From the NCBI RefSeq assembly GCF_022479115.1, contig NZ_CP092497.1, forward strand, positions 7,874,001 to 7,938,000: a stretch of DNA of 64,000 nt. Direction: 5' to 3'. Source of the stretch: Amycolatopsis sp. EV170708-02-1. Its GTDB lineage: Bacteria; Actinomycetota; Actinomycetes; Mycobacteriales; Pseudonocardiaceae. A model generated the notes under the pieces. That model had not been told where the DNA came from. It saw nothing but the letters and a program-made list of their open reading frames with translations, and did no database searches. Shown one piece after another: positions 51,290 to 59,667 of this stretch. Both the position numbers and the translations under genes were made by a program. How positions within the stretch are numbered: position 1 is the stretch's first letter; every line of letters begins with the position of its first letter.

Positions 51290-54200
51290 GGGCCGGTCAC
51301 CTGCCTGCCCTCGGGGCGCAGCGGACAGCAACCCCTCGCCGGGCAACGATCACAGTCCGGGTTCTCGGTGACGCCGTACTCCGGGCCCGCGGCGGATCCG
51401 GCCGCCGAGCGCACCAGTTCGAGCCATTGCTTGCCGCCGTCCTCGTCCAGCGGCGCCTGCTCGCGCTGGGTGGATCCGGTCTTGTTGTTGGACTTCGCGA
51501 CGTAGACCAGCCGCGCGCCACCGGGTTTCGAGCCGCCCTCGACCGCGCCGAGCAGCACGGCGAGCTGATACGCGGCCAGCTGCGGATGCTGTTCGGCGTC
51601 GGCGGCGGAGATCGGGACCTTGCCGGTCTTGATGTCGATGACGACCGGACGGCCGTCCTTGTCCATCTCCACGCGGTCGACGCGGCCGCGCAGGAGCACG
51701 CGGACGTCGTCATCGCCGACCGGCAGCTCGACCTCGATGTCCTGCTCGACGCCGGCTTCGATCAGCTCCTTGCGGCTGGATTCCAGCCAGGTGATGAAAT
51801 TCCGCAGCATCTGCTCGACCCGCGACCGCTCGCGGCGCGAGAACCACGGTGCCCCGGCGTCGACCCGCACCCAAGCTTCGTCGAGGGCGGCGCGGATCTG
51901 CTCGTCGCTGCTTCCACCCGCGACCGCCTGCGCGAGGCCGTGCACCAGTGTCCCGGTGACCGCCGCGAGCTGTGCCGGATCGCTGCCGCCGTGGCGTTCG
52001 ATCAGCCACCGCAGCGGGCATTTGACCAGAACCTCCACAGTGGACGGTGAGATCCGGATGAGATCGCCCGGCCCGTGCACGGGTTCGCCGGTGGAGGGTT
52101 CCAGCAGGCCGTACCAGGTGCCCGGATGCGCGCCCGGCACCCCGGCGGCGGCCAGTTTCGCGAGCTGACGCGCCGCCCGCCGCCGCCTTTCCGGGTCGCT
52201 CGACTCGTCGCAGACGACTTCACGGAGTTCGCCGACGAGTTCGGCGAGTACCAGCGAGCGTCCCGCCGGTTTCATCCGCGAGTCCAGGCCGCCGTCGTCG
52301 GCGCCGTTCTCCTCCAGATCGTCGATGAACCGTGAGGGCTGCTCGTCCTCCCCCGCGACCGCGCTGACCAGCAACGTCTTCCGCGCCCGGCTTGCGGCGA
52401 GGTAGAACAGCCGCCGCTCTTCGGCGAGGATCGGCGCGGTGGCGGACACCTTTTCGTCGTCGACCCCGGACATGAGGTCGACCAGCCGCTCGACGCCGAG
52501 CACGGACCCGCGCAAGCGCAGATCCGGCCAGCTGCCCTCCTGGACGCCGGCGATCGAGACGACCGTCCACTCTCGACCGGCGGACGCGTGCGCGGTGAGC
52601 AGCGATACACCTTCGCTCTTCATGGCCGCGGGAGCCAGCGAGTCACCCGCGATGTTCTGCGAGGACAGGTAATCCGCGAACGAGGCAACACTCGCCTTCG
52701 GCAATCTGTCGACATAGCGACCGGCCGCGTCGAAGAGCGCGACGATCGCGTCCAGATCTCGATCCGCTTGAGAGCCCAGCGATCCGCCACGATCGACCAA
52801 GCGCAGCAGACGCTGCTCCAGACCGCTGGCCTGCCACAGATCCCACAGCACCTGTTCGACGCCGTCACCGCGGACCACGGCCTGATGCGCCGCGTGCAGC
52901 AGGCCGCCGATCCGGCGCATGGGGAGCGACTCGGCCTCGGCGAGGCCGGTGAGGACATCGTTGGTACGTAAGGCTTCCACCAGCAGTTCGTCGCTGGAGC
53001 GTTGTCCGCCGCCCGCGAGCTCCAGCCTGCGCAAACCGCGACGCAGCCGCCGCAGCGCGAGCGGATCCGCGCCGCCCAGCGGCGAGGACAGCAGCATCTC
53101 GGCGAGGTCGACGTCGAGCAGCTCCGGGTCCGCGGCGAGCCGCAGCATCGCCAGCAGAGGACGAACCGCGGGCTGCTTCGCGAGCGGCAGTTCCTCGGTG
53201 GCCGAACCGATCGGCACCCCCGCCGCCCGCAAAGCACGTTGCAGGACAAGGAAAGTACGAGCGGGCGACCGGACGAGCACCGCCATCTCCGACCACGGCA
53301 CACCGTCGACGAGATGCGCGCGGCGGAGCTGATCGGCGATCCAGCTCGCCTCGGCGGCCGGGGTCGGCATCAGCCGGACTCGGACGACACCGCCCTCCGC
53401 GTCCGGCGCGTCGACGAGTTTGCGCTGCGGCGACGCGCCGGGGAGCACGGAACCGAGTTTCGTGACGGCCGCGCGGATCACCGGGGCGTGCCGATGAGCC
53501 GTGGTCAGCAAAACCGTGCGCTCGCCGTCCTCGTCCGCGTCGGCGAACAGGCGGGGGTCCGCGCCACGGAAGGAGAACACGGACTGATCGGGGTCGCCCG
53601 CGACGACGAACTCGTCGGCGGCGTGCCCGATGAGGCGGACGAGCTGGGTCTGCAGCGGGTCGAGATGCTGCGCGTCGTCGACGAACAGGTGCCGGACGCG
53701 ACGCTGCTCGCGTTCGCGCAGCTCGGGATCGTCCTCCAGCGCGAGCAGGGCGGAGGTGACGAGCTCCGCCGCGTCCAGCGCGGGCGCGCTCGCCACGCCG
53801 AGCGCGTTGCCGCCCGCGCCCTGCAGCAGCGTGACCTCTTCGTACTGGCTCCAGAAGCGCCCGGCCGCGATCCACTCCTCGCGGCCGCGCCGCCTGCCGA
53901 GTTCGACCAGATCCTCCGGGCCGAGCCCGCGTTCGGCGGCGCGGAGCAGGAGATCTCGCAGTTCCTCGGCGAAACCGGGCACGTTCAGCGCGGGGCGCAG
54001 CTGTTCCGGCCAGTCGAGCGCGCCCTCCTCGATGTCACCGGCGAGCAGGTCACGGACGACGACGTCTTGCTCGGCCCCGGCCAGCAGGCGAGGTGGCGGG
54101 AGGTCGTCGGCCTGCGCCTCCATGCGCAACAGCGCGTACGCGTACGAATGCACCGTGCGCACGAGCGGCTCGCGGATCGTGCGCGGCAGCGGGTCTTCCT

Positions 54201-54501
54201 CCGGATCGGTGGTGAGCCGGTGGGTGATGTCGGCACGCAGGACCTCGGCCGCTTTACGGGAAGTGGTCAGGATGAGCACACTCTCCGGGTTCGCGCCCTC
54301 CGCGATGCGCCGCGACGCCGCCGACGCCAGCAAGGCCGTCTTACCCGTGCCGGGGCCGCCGAGGACCCTGCGGAACCCATCCGGGGCGGCCAGCAGGCGG
54401 CGGGCGCCGGAATCCCACTGGAAGGACGGCGTGCCGGTGACCGGCGTGCGGACCAGCCGCGCGTCGGTTCCTGCCGCTGTTCGCCGCCCGTTCACGCCCA
54501 C
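51286..54501 (-). CDS. adnA: AdnA, helicase-nuclease subunit
   Basis: 1071 residues. Walker A is RRVLGGPGTGKTALLASAAS, the Walker B-like strand is HLFVDDAQHLDPLQTQLVRL and motif III is VVAGDPDQSVFSFRGADP. The C-terminal nuclease has GRVDRVEMDKDGRPVVIDIK followed by TGK. A cysteine in KCPLRWLIERHGG plus the late DCDRCPARGCCPLRP cluster resembles the Fe-S staple of AddB-type nucleases. GTG 54501 is used; GTG 54495 is also in frame. It is divergent from an alkyltransferase-like gene, the same neighbourhood as Rv3202c-Rv3204. Confidence 0.92.
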   Translation of the reverse strand: MGVNGRRTAAGTDARLVRTPVTGTPSFQWDSGARRLLAAPDGFRRVLGGPGTGKTALLASAASRRIAEGANPESVLILTTSRKAAEVLRADITHRLTTDPEEDPLPRTIREPLVRTVHSYAYALLRMEAQADDLPPPRLLAGAEQDVVVRDLLAGDIEEGALDWPEQLRPALNVPGFAEELRDLLLRAAERGLGPEDLVELGRRRGREEWIAAGRFWSQYEEVTLLQGAGGNALGVASAPALDAAELVTSALLALEDDPELREREQRRVRHLFVDDAQHLDPLQTQLVRLIGHAADEFVVAGDPDQSVFSFRGADPRLFADADEDGERTVLLTTAHRHAPVIRAAVTKLGSVLPGASPQRKLVDAPDAEGGVVRVRLMPTPAAEASWIADQLRRAHLVDGVPWSEMAVLVRSPARTFLVLQRALRAAGVPIGSATEELPLAKQPAVRPLLAMLRLAADPELLDVDLAEMLLSSPLGGADPLALRRLRRGLRRLELAGGGQRSSDELLVEALRTNDVLTGLAEAESLPMRRIGGLLHAAHQAVVRGDGVEQVLWDLWQASGLEQRLLRLVDRGGSLGSQADRDLDAIVALFDAAGRYVDRLPKASVASFADYLSSQNIAGDSLAPAAMKSEGVSLLTAHASAGREWTVVSIAGVQEGSWPDLRLRGSVLGVERLVDLMSGVDDEKVSATAPILAEERRLFYLAASRARKTLLVSAVAGEDEQPSRFIDDLEENGADDGGLDSRMKPAGRSLVLAELVGELREVVCDESSDPERRRRAARQLAKLAAAGVPGAHPGTWYGLLEPSTGEPVHGPGDLIRISPSTVEVLVKCPLRWLIERHGGSDPAQLAAVTGTLVHGLAQAVAGGSSDEQIRAALDEAWVRVDAGAPWFSRRERSRVEQMLRNFITWLESSRKELIEAGVEQDIEVELPVGDDDVRVLLRGRVDRVEMDKDGRPVVIDIKTGKVPISAADAEQHPQLAAYQLAVLLGAVEGGSKPGGARLVYVAKSNNKTGSTQREQAPLDEDGGKQWLELVRSAAGSAAGPEYGVTENPDCDRCPARGCCPLRPEGRQVTGP

Positions 54502-54555
54502 GATGGAACCACGCCCCGCCGACACAACCTCGCAGCGGCACGGCAAAGTGGTCCC

Positions 54556-54879
54556 ATGGATGACGAACTGCACGAGCGGGTGCGCGAGGTCATCGCGAGC
54601 GTGCCCGCCGGCTCGGTCGCGACTTATGGGGATATAGCGTCGGTTTCGGGCGCGCCGTCGCCGCGGCTGGTCGGCCGGATCCTCGGCGAGGACGGCCACG
54701 ATCTGCCTTGGCACCGCATTCTGCGGGCCGACGGGACGCCTGCTCCGCATCTGGTCGACGAGCAGCTGCAACGGCTGCGCGCGGAAGGTGTCATGGCCGA
54801 CGGCCAGCGCGTCGACCTGCGAAAATACCGGTGGCAACGTGATCCCGACGACGACGCTGGTCCCGGCGCTCTCTTTTAG
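54556..54879 (+). CDS. Alkyltransferase-like protein (ATL)
   Basis: 107 residues of the MGMT/Ada C-terminal DNA-binding fold: SVPAGSVATYGDIASVSGAP, PRLVGRILGEDG and LPWHRILRADGTPAP. The catalytic PCHR cysteine is replaced by Trp (PWHR), the hallmark of ATL proteins. These cannot remove alkyl groups but bind O6-alkylguanine and hand it to nucleotide excision repair. Its neighbours are AdnAB repair genes, as around Rv3204. The stop codon lies inside an IdeR-like box that precedes the next gene by no spacer. Confidence 0.9.
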   Translation: MDDELHERVREVIASVPAGSVATYGDIASVSGAPSPRLVGRILGEDGHDLPWHRILRADGTPAPHLVDEQLQRLRAEGVMADGQRVDLRKYRWQRDPDDDAGPGALF

Positions 54880-54894
54880 GTTAGCCTCGCCTAA
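54876..54894. promoter_or_regulatory. IdeR/DtxR iron box
   Basis: TTAGGTTAGCCTCGCCTAA matches the 19-bp actinobacterial IdeR consensus (TTAGGTTAGSCTAACCTAA) at 17 of 19 positions. It overlaps the ATL stop codon and ends on the first base of the ATG of the siderophore-interacting protein. Confidence 0.82.
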
Positions 54895-55721
54895 TGAGTT
54901 ACATCGAGGCGAAGGTGACTGGTGTCCGGCGGCTCACCCCGCATATGAGCCGGGTGACCTTCTCGGGGGCGTCGCTGGTGGACCACGCGCCCGACCAGTA
55001 CCTGAAGGTGTTCTTCCCGCAGCCCGGCCAGGCGGAACCCGTGCTGCCCGCGCCGCTGGCCGGCGACGAAGTGCTGTCCTGGTACCGGACCTACCTCGCG
55101 ATGCCCGACGACGTCCGCCCGGCGATGCGCACGTACACCGTGCGCGCGCTGCGTCCGTCGGTGCAGGAGGTCGACATCGACTTCGTGCTGCACGGCGACG
55201 AAGGCCCCGCCTCCGCGTGGGCTTCGCGCGCTTCGGAGGGCGACAGGGTCGCGTTCCTGGGGCCGCACGGGCTCTACGACGTGCCCCCGGAGACGAACTG
55301 GCAGCTGCTGGTCGGAGACGAGACCGCGATCCCCGCGATCGGCGCGATCGTCGAAGCGCTGCCCGCCGGGACGCGAGCGCTGGTCTACATCGAGATCAGT
55401 GATCGCGAAGACCGGCAGGTCTTCGACACCCAGGGGACCGTGGAGTTGCACTGGGTGGTCCGGGGCTCCGGCGCCGTCGGCGAAGCCGTACTGGAGGCCG
55501 TGCGGAAGGCGGAGCTGCCGGGCGGGACGGCCTACGCGTGGATCTCCGGCGAGGCGAACATGGTGAAGCTGGTGCGGCGGCACCTCGTACGGGAGCGCGG
55601 GATCGACAAGCGGGCGATCTGCTTCACGGGGTACTGGCGGCAGGGGGTCAGCGAAGAGGCCGCTGGGCGCGAGGCGATGCGGCAGGCGGAGGCCGGCGAA
55701 GCTCCCTCCGAGGAGGACTGA
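54894..55721 (+). CDS. Siderophore-interacting protein (FAD-dependent ferric reductase family)
   Basis: 275 residues of the SIP/ViuB family. The FAD-binding barrel contains SRVTFSGASL and MRTYTVRALR (the RxYTxR flavin motif); the NAD(P)H-like part has LLVGDETAIPAIGAIVEALP and YAWISGEANMVKLVRRHLVR; the family-typical end KRAICFTGYWRQGVSEE follows. These proteins reduce ferric siderophores in the cytoplasm to release iron. An IdeR-like box abuts the start codon, so repression by iron is predicted. No siderophore synthesis or uptake genes are adjacent. Confidence 0.92.
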   Translation: MSYIEAKVTGVRRLTPHMSRVTFSGASLVDHAPDQYLKVFFPQPGQAEPVLPAPLAGDEVLSWYRTYLAMPDDVRPAMRTYTVRALRPSVQEVDIDFVLHGDEGPASAWASRASEGDRVAFLGPHGLYDVPPETNWQLLVGDETAIPAIGAIVEALPAGTRALVYIEISDREDRQVFDTQGTVELHWVVRGSGAVGEAVLEAVRKAELPGGTAYAWISGEANMVKLVRRHLVRERGIDKRAICFTGYWRQGVSEEAAGREAMRQAEAGEAPSEED

Positions 55722-55737
55722 GGGCTTCTCCCGGTTC

Positions 55738-55796
55738 AGTGCGCCCAATGTGGCATTGGGGTCGTTGAGCGTCCCCAATGCCACATTGGGCGCACT
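55738..55796. terminator. Hairpin with 24-bp perfect arms (CCCAATGTGGCATTGGG family)
   Basis: Arms 55738-55761 and 55773-55796 are exact complements around TCGTTGAGCGT. The inner GGTC-GTTGAGC-GTCC resembles the core of the GTGTGTGG hairpins. It begins 16 bases after the SIP stop. Confidence 0.78.
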
Positions 55797-55820
55797 CTCG
55801 CCCTGCGGCTTACCCGCGGC

Positions 55821-55876
55821 ATGTCCTGAAGGCCACCTTTGGGACGTTGGACGTCCTGAAGGCCCCCTTTGAGACA
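55821..55876. repeat. Direct repeat, GTCCTGAAGGCC-type units 30 bp apart
   Basis: GTCCTGAAGGCCACCTTTG (55823) and GTCCTGAAGGCCCCCTTTG (55853), with GGGAC-GTTGGAC-GTCC at their junction. It may be a rearranged hairpin of the GAAGGCC family. Confidence 0.6.
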
Positions 55877-55913
55877 TCGGCACCCGCACCATCAAGGCGC
55901 TGACCTGCAGAAA

Positions 55914-55938
55914 GAGAGCAAGGGACCTTTGCTACCAC
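55914..55938 (+). repeat. Short dispersed repeat, AGCAAGGGACCTTTGCT family
   Basis: A full-consensus copy, GAGAGCAAGGGACCTTTGCT then ACCAC. Confidence 0.75.
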
Positions 55939-55961
55939 TTACGTAGCCATGCTAACCAAAC

Positions 55962-55985
55962 GAGAGCAAAGGTCCCCTGCTCCCC
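55962..55985 (-). repeat. Short dispersed repeat, AGCAAGGGACCTTTGCT family
   Basis: GAGAGCAAAGGTCCCCTGCT, a variant in the opposite sense, 23 bp after the previous copy. Confidence 0.65.
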
Positions 55986-55997
55986 ACACGCCGCCGG

Positions 55998-56056
55998 GAG
56001 TCCGTGAGGGCCTCCTTCACTACCTTGAGAGTAGGGAAGGAGGCCCTCACGGACTC
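55998..56056. terminator. Hairpin with 21-bp perfect arms (GAGGGCCTCCTTC family)
   Basis: Arms 55998-56018 and 56036-56056 are exact complements; the loop contains an inner CTAC/GTAG pair. Related to the hairpin at 17991-18045. It lies downstream of the histidine kinase stop. Confidence 0.75.
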
Positions 56057-56087
56057 TGCCTCCCTCAAGGCGCACCCCAGCCCACCC

Positions 56088-57377
56088 TCAGTGCGGCACC
56101 CAAAGCGTCACCCGCGTCCCCCGCCCCGGATGCGAATCGATCGTCCCCCGCCCGCCGACCTCCGCCAGCCGCGCCATGATCGACTGGCTGATCCCGAAGC
56201 CCGGCGGCCGGTCCAGCATGCTGAAGCCGGTCCCCTGATCCCGCGCGATGACCGCGACGCCGCCTTCGCACTCCTCGACGCGAAGCACGACCTGTTTCGT
56301 CCCGGCGTGCTTTACGGTGTTTCGGAGCGCTTCGCGGACGGCGTCTCGGATGGCGGTCCGGCGCGCGTGCGAGAGGCGGTAGTCCTCTTCGGTCTCGGCG
56401 GCGACGAGCTGGGTGCGGAGGCCGTCGCGCGCCATTTCGGTGGCGACCTCGGCGAGGTCCGCCGCGAGGCCCCGGGCCGAAGGCGCGTCTGGGCCGGTCA
56501 GTTCGCGGCGCAGTTCGGCGGCCTGCGCCCGCGCCGTCGCGCGCATCTCCGCGAGCCGTTCCGCGGCGGCGGAATCGTCGTCCGGCGCTTCGAGCCCCAT
56601 CGCTTCCAACGTCTGCAGCACGGAATCGTGCATCACCCGCTGGGTCCGCAGGCGTTCGGCGCGCTGCCCCCGGCGCATCCCGATGCCCAGCGCGAACCGG
56701 GTCCCGACACCGAGCAGGATCAGGATCCCGGCCGTGGTCACCATCGCCACGACGAGCGCGACCATGCACCCCACCGACCGGCTCATCGCGAGCGGATGGT
56801 CGAGCGGGAGCCCGCCCGCCCAGGTCAGGAAGGCCCGGAACGGCACGGCCGCGATCACCAGCAGGCAAGCGGCGGGCAGCCCGAACGACAGTGTCCACAA
56901 CGCCACCGTCCCGACCATCCACGTCCACGCGACATCGACGGCGAACGGCTGGATCTCGGTGGGCGCCGCGACGGCCACGATCGTCGTGAGCACCACACCC
57001 ACGGCGAGATCCGCGTACATCAGCCGTCCGGACGTCTTCGCCCGGATCCCGCGGCCGCGCACCACCCACCACACCGCGAAGACGTTGAGCAGCGTCCCGA
57101 GGATCGCCGTGCTCAGCACCGGCACGATCCCCGCCGACCCGTTCGCGACCAGGAAACCGATGTACACCTTCGGAAACGCGGCCACGCGGTAGAAGATCGG
57201 GCCGAGCGCGGAGTAGCGGATCGCGCGCATCAGCAGCGTGTCCGCGGAGTCCTCGCGATAACGCCAGTCCGGCACCGAATCCGGGTCGGGTGCTTCGTCG
57301 GCCGGGCTCGCGCTCAGTACCGAAGAGCCCTTCCGCAACATCGCGCGCACGAACGTGACCGATTGAGACTCGGACAT
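56088..57377 (-). CDS. Orphan sensor histidine kinase
   Basis: 429 residues. About six membrane segments occupy residues 75-245. The dimerisation/phosphoacceptor region is HDSVLQTLEAMGLE (H-box, HisKA_3 type). The HATPase has the N-box EALRNTVKHAGTKQVV, the G1-like DQGTGFSMLDRPPGFGISQS and the final GRGTIDSHPGRGTRVTLWVP. It should sense an envelope or membrane signal and phosphorylate a NarL-type response regulator, but none is encoded nearby. ATG 57377 has GGGAGGG just upstream. It is followed by repeats and the convergent SIP gene. Confidence 0.85.
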   Translation of the reverse strand: MSESQSVTFVRAMLRKGSSVLSASPADEAPDPDSVPDWRYREDSADTLLMRAIRYSALGPIFYRVAAFPKVYIGFLVANGSAGIVPVLSTAILGTLLNVFAVWWVVRGRGIRAKTSGRLMYADLAVGVVLTTIVAVAAPTEIQPFAVDVAWTWMVGTVALWTLSFGLPAACLLVIAAVPFRAFLTWAGGLPLDHPLAMSRSVGCMVALVVAMVTTAGILILLGVGTRFALGIGMRRGQRAERLRTQRVMHDSVLQTLEAMGLEAPDDDSAAAERLAEMRATARAQAAELRRELTGPDAPSARGLAADLAEVATEMARDGLRTQLVAAETEEDYRLSHARRTAIRDAVREALRNTVKHAGTKQVVLRVEECEGGVAVIARDQGTGFSMLDRPPGFGISQSIMARLAEVGGRGTIDSHPGRGTRVTLWVPH

Positions 57378-57431
57378 CCGCCGCCCTCCCCGCGTCCGAT
57401 GTGTCGAGCCTGGCAAAGCGGACTTCCCGCG

Positions 57432-58241
57432 TCAAGACGGCCGAATGCGCAGTTCCGCGACGAGAAGTTTGACCAACGCGCCGAGTCGCTGACGTTCCGG
57501 TTGCACGGTCGGCACCCCGGCGGCTTCCAGCGGCGCCGCGGTCACCGGTCCGACGCACGCGCACAGCACCGGACCTCGCAGCGCGGCAAGGAGTTCCTCG
57601 CGGCGCGGGCCCGCCAGCGTCAGCAGGTTCGCCGCCGCCGGAGCGGAGGTGAAGGCCAAAGCGTGCACGCGTCCGGCGATCACGCTTTCGACGAGTTCGT
57701 GCACAGGGGCGACGTCCGCGGGCGAAAGCCAGCGATACGGCTGCGCCTGGACGACATCCGCGCCCGCGTCCCGCAGCGACGCGGTGAGTTCGGGCAACAA
57801 GGTGCCGTGCAGCTGGACGGCGACCCGTTCGCCGCGAACCCCGGCGTCGCGCAATCCTTCGAACAGTTCGGCGTTGCTCTCCTCGGGCGCGGAGAACTCC
57901 TCCCGGAGGCCGAAACCACGCACCGCGCCCACCGCCTTCGGCCCGCGCGCGAAGATCCGTGACGCCGCCAGCCGTTCCAGCAACGGCTCGCGCAATCCCC
58001 AGCCTTCGGCCGCCGAAAGCCAGCCACGGAATCCGGCGCCGGTGGTGACGGCGGTGAACCCGACCGGCCCGGCGAGTACAGCGTCCGTCGCCGCGCGCAG
58101 TTCGGTGTCGTCGGGCAGCGGGACGATCCGGATGGTGGGCGCGTGCAGCACCGTCGCGCCCTGCCGGGTCAGCGCGCCGATGAAGTCGTCGGCCCGCCGC
58201 TCCGCGGTGATCCCGATCGTGATGCCGTCCAGGTCAGCCAT
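57432..58241 (-). CDS. HemD-like protein (uroporphyrinogen-III synthase), single domain
   Basis: 269 residues of the two-lobed HemD fold: GITIGITAERRADDFIGALT, GFTAVTTGAGFRGWLSAAEG, ESNAELFEGLRDAGVRGERV, AVQLHGTLLPELTASL and FTSAPAAANLLTLAG. HemD closes hydroxymethylbilane into uroporphyrinogen III for haem, sirohaem and cobalamin. It is paralogous to residues 1-260 of the fused protein at 62139-63242 but lacks the DNA-binding tail. Its start overlaps the WYL regulator stop by eight bases, so a regulatory or specialised tetrapyrrole role is possible; the main hemD may lie elsewhere. Confidence 0.82.
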   Translation of the reverse strand: MADLDGITIGITAERRADDFIGALTRQGATVLHAPTIRIVPLPDDTELRAATDAVLAGPVGFTAVTTGAGFRGWLSAAEGWGLREPLLERLAASRIFARGPKAVGAVRGFGLREEFSAPEESNAELFEGLRDAGVRGERVAVQLHGTLLPELTASLRDAGADVVQAQPYRWLSPADVAPVHELVESVIAGRVHALAFTSAPAAANLLTLAGPRREELLAALRGPVLCACVGPVTAAPLEAAGVPTVQPERQRLGALVKLLVAELRIRPS

Positions 58242-59202
58242 AAACCGCGCCCATCTTCCCGATCTCCTCCGCCAGCCGCTCGCGCAGCTCCGGCGGTTCG
58301 AGTACTTCGAGGTTCCCGCCGAACCTCAGTAGCTCGCCGACGGCCGATTCTCCCGGTTCCACGGGGAGTTCCATCGTCAGCCAGCCGTTTTCGTCCGGCT
58401 CCGCGGCTGTTTCCCGCAACGCCCGGGCTCCGACGGCCCCGAGGTAGAACGGCAGCAGTATGCGGGCGAACTCGTTCAGCCGCACCACCGCCGTCCGTGA
58501 GTACATCCGCTTTTCGAACTGCTCGGACCATTCCTGCCAGTAGCGCGCGAGGTCGAAGTCCGACGGCCGCTCGAAGGTCTCGCCGAGATCTTCCAGCTCT
58601 TCGATACGGGAGATCCGGTATGTCCGGTCAGTCCCGTCGCATCGCGCCGCGAGATACCAGTTGCCCGCCTTGAGGATCAGGCCCAGCGGGTCGAGGACCC
58701 GGTCGACCTTCCGCTGCCCCCAGCGTTCGTACCGGACCTTGACGCGCCGCCCGTGCCAGACCGCGTCGGCCAGTTCGGACAGCCGCGGCAGGCTTTCGAT
58801 CCCGCGATGCCAGCCCGGGACGTCCAGGTGGAACCGTTCGGAGATCTTGCCCGCCCCGGCACGCAGCTCCGACGGCATGGCCGCGTGCAGTTTGAGCTGC
58901 GCGGCGGCGAGGACCGCGCCGAGCCCGAGTTCGGTGGCCGCGCCGGGCAGGCCGGCCAGCGAAAGCGATTGCGCCTCCTCCTCGGTCAGCCCGGTCAGCC
59001 GCGTGCGATAGCCGTCGACCAGCTGATATCCGCCCGTGCGCCCGCGATCGGCGTACACCGGCACGCCGGCCGCGGACAGCGCCTCGACGTCGCGGTACAC
59101 CGTCCGGACCGACACCTCCAGCTCGGCCGCCAGCTCCTCGGCCGTCATCCGGCCGCGGTTCTGCAGCAGGAGGAGGACCGACAGGAGCCTGCTCGCGCGC
59201 AT
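58234..59202 (-). CDS. YafY-type regulator (HTH_11 plus WYL domain)
   Basis: 322 residues. The N-terminal HTH reads RASRLLSVLLLLQNRGRMTA, EELAAELEVSVRTVYRDVEA; a wing follows with RTGGYQLVDGYRTRLTGLTE. The WYL domain from about residue 140 carries VKVRYERWGQRKVDRVLDPL, then GNWYLAARCDGTDRTYRISR with the WYL triad (WYL in NWYLAA), and a WCX end. It is divergent from the DUF3224 gene over 60 bases containing three CTGACA repeats, which suggests control of both directions. WYL domains sense ligands or nucleic acids; the signal here is unknown. Confidence 0.87.
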   Translation of the reverse strand: MRASRLLSVLLLLQNRGRMTAEELAAELEVSVRTVYRDVEALSAAGVPVYADRGRTGGYQLVDGYRTRLTGLTEEEAQSLSLAGLPGAATELGLGAVLAAAQLKLHAAMPSELRAGAGKISERFHLDVPGWHRGIESLPRLSELADAVWHGRRVKVRYERWGQRKVDRVLDPLGLILKAGNWYLAARCDGTDRTYRISRIEELEDLGETFERPSDFDLARYWQEWSEQFEKRMYSRTAVVRLNEFARILLPFYLGAVGARALRETAAEPDENGWLTMELPVEPGESAVGELLRFGGNLEVLEPPELRERLAEEIGKMGAVYG

Positions 59203-59223
59203 GAAGCCAGTATCCCCTAAAAC

Positions 59224-59254
59224 CTGACACATCCTGACAGGTATGGCTGACAGG
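59224..59254. promoter_or_regulatory. CTGACA repeat cluster, candidate WYL-regulator operator
   Basis: CTGACA at 59224, 59234 and 59247; the last two are in CTGACAGG copies 13 bp apart. They fill the short divergent space between the WYL regulator and DUF3224 genes. Confidence 0.45.
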
Positions 59255-59262
59255 GTGAACCC

Positions 59263-59658
59263 ATGAACACGTTCGCCATGAAGAACTGGGAAGAATCCGT
59301 CGTCAGCGGCGCGGAAGGCGCGCCGCGAGTCGCCTACGCGCACGCCACGCTCACCTACAGCGGGCTGATCGAAGGCGAGTCGGTCCTCGACTACCTGCTG
59401 TACTACGCGGGTGAGGGCTACGACGGCGGCGGCACGACCTCTCCCGGCCTCGAACGGATCGAAGGCAGCGTGGACGGCCGTAAGGGAAGCTTCGTGATCA
59501 AGCACGACACCGGGTTCGACACGCAGGGGATCACGTCGGCGTTCACGGTGGTCGAAGGCTCCGGAACGGGTGAACTCGCCGGGATCACCGGCAGCGGCAC
59601 CACTACCGGCACCCTCGGCGAGCCGACGATGTCGTACACGCTGGACTACTCGCTCTAA
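59263..59658 (+). CDS. DUF3224 (allene-oxide-cyclase-like barrel) protein
   Basis: 131 residues, a small all-beta protein: FAMKNWEESVVSGAEGAPRV, YAHATLTYSGLIEGESVLDY, FVIKHDTGFDTQGITSAFTV and GTGELAGITGSGTTTGTLGE. DUF3224 proteins are calycin-like barrels commonly encoded beside YafY/WYL regulators; no enzyme activity has been shown. No signal peptide. It probably forms a two-gene unit with the next gene, whose start follows after nine bases with AAGGAGG between. Confidence 0.85.
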   Translation: MNTFAMKNWEESVVSGAEGAPRVAYAHATLTYSGLIEGESVLDYLLYYAGEGYDGGGTTSPGLERIEGSVDGRKGSFVIKHDTGFDTQGITSAFTVVEGSGTGELAGITGSGTTTGTLGEPTMSYTLDYSL

Positions 59659-59667
59659 GGAGGACAA

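Larger units (their letters stand above)
55722..56087. other. 366-bp repeat-rich convergent gap, no gene
   Basis: It contains a 24-bp-arm hairpin (55738-55796), a 30-bp-spaced direct repeat (55821-55876), two AGCAAGGGACC elements in a row (55914-55938, 55962-55985) and a 21-bp-arm hairpin (55998-56056). No coding sequence is supported. Confidence 0.85.
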
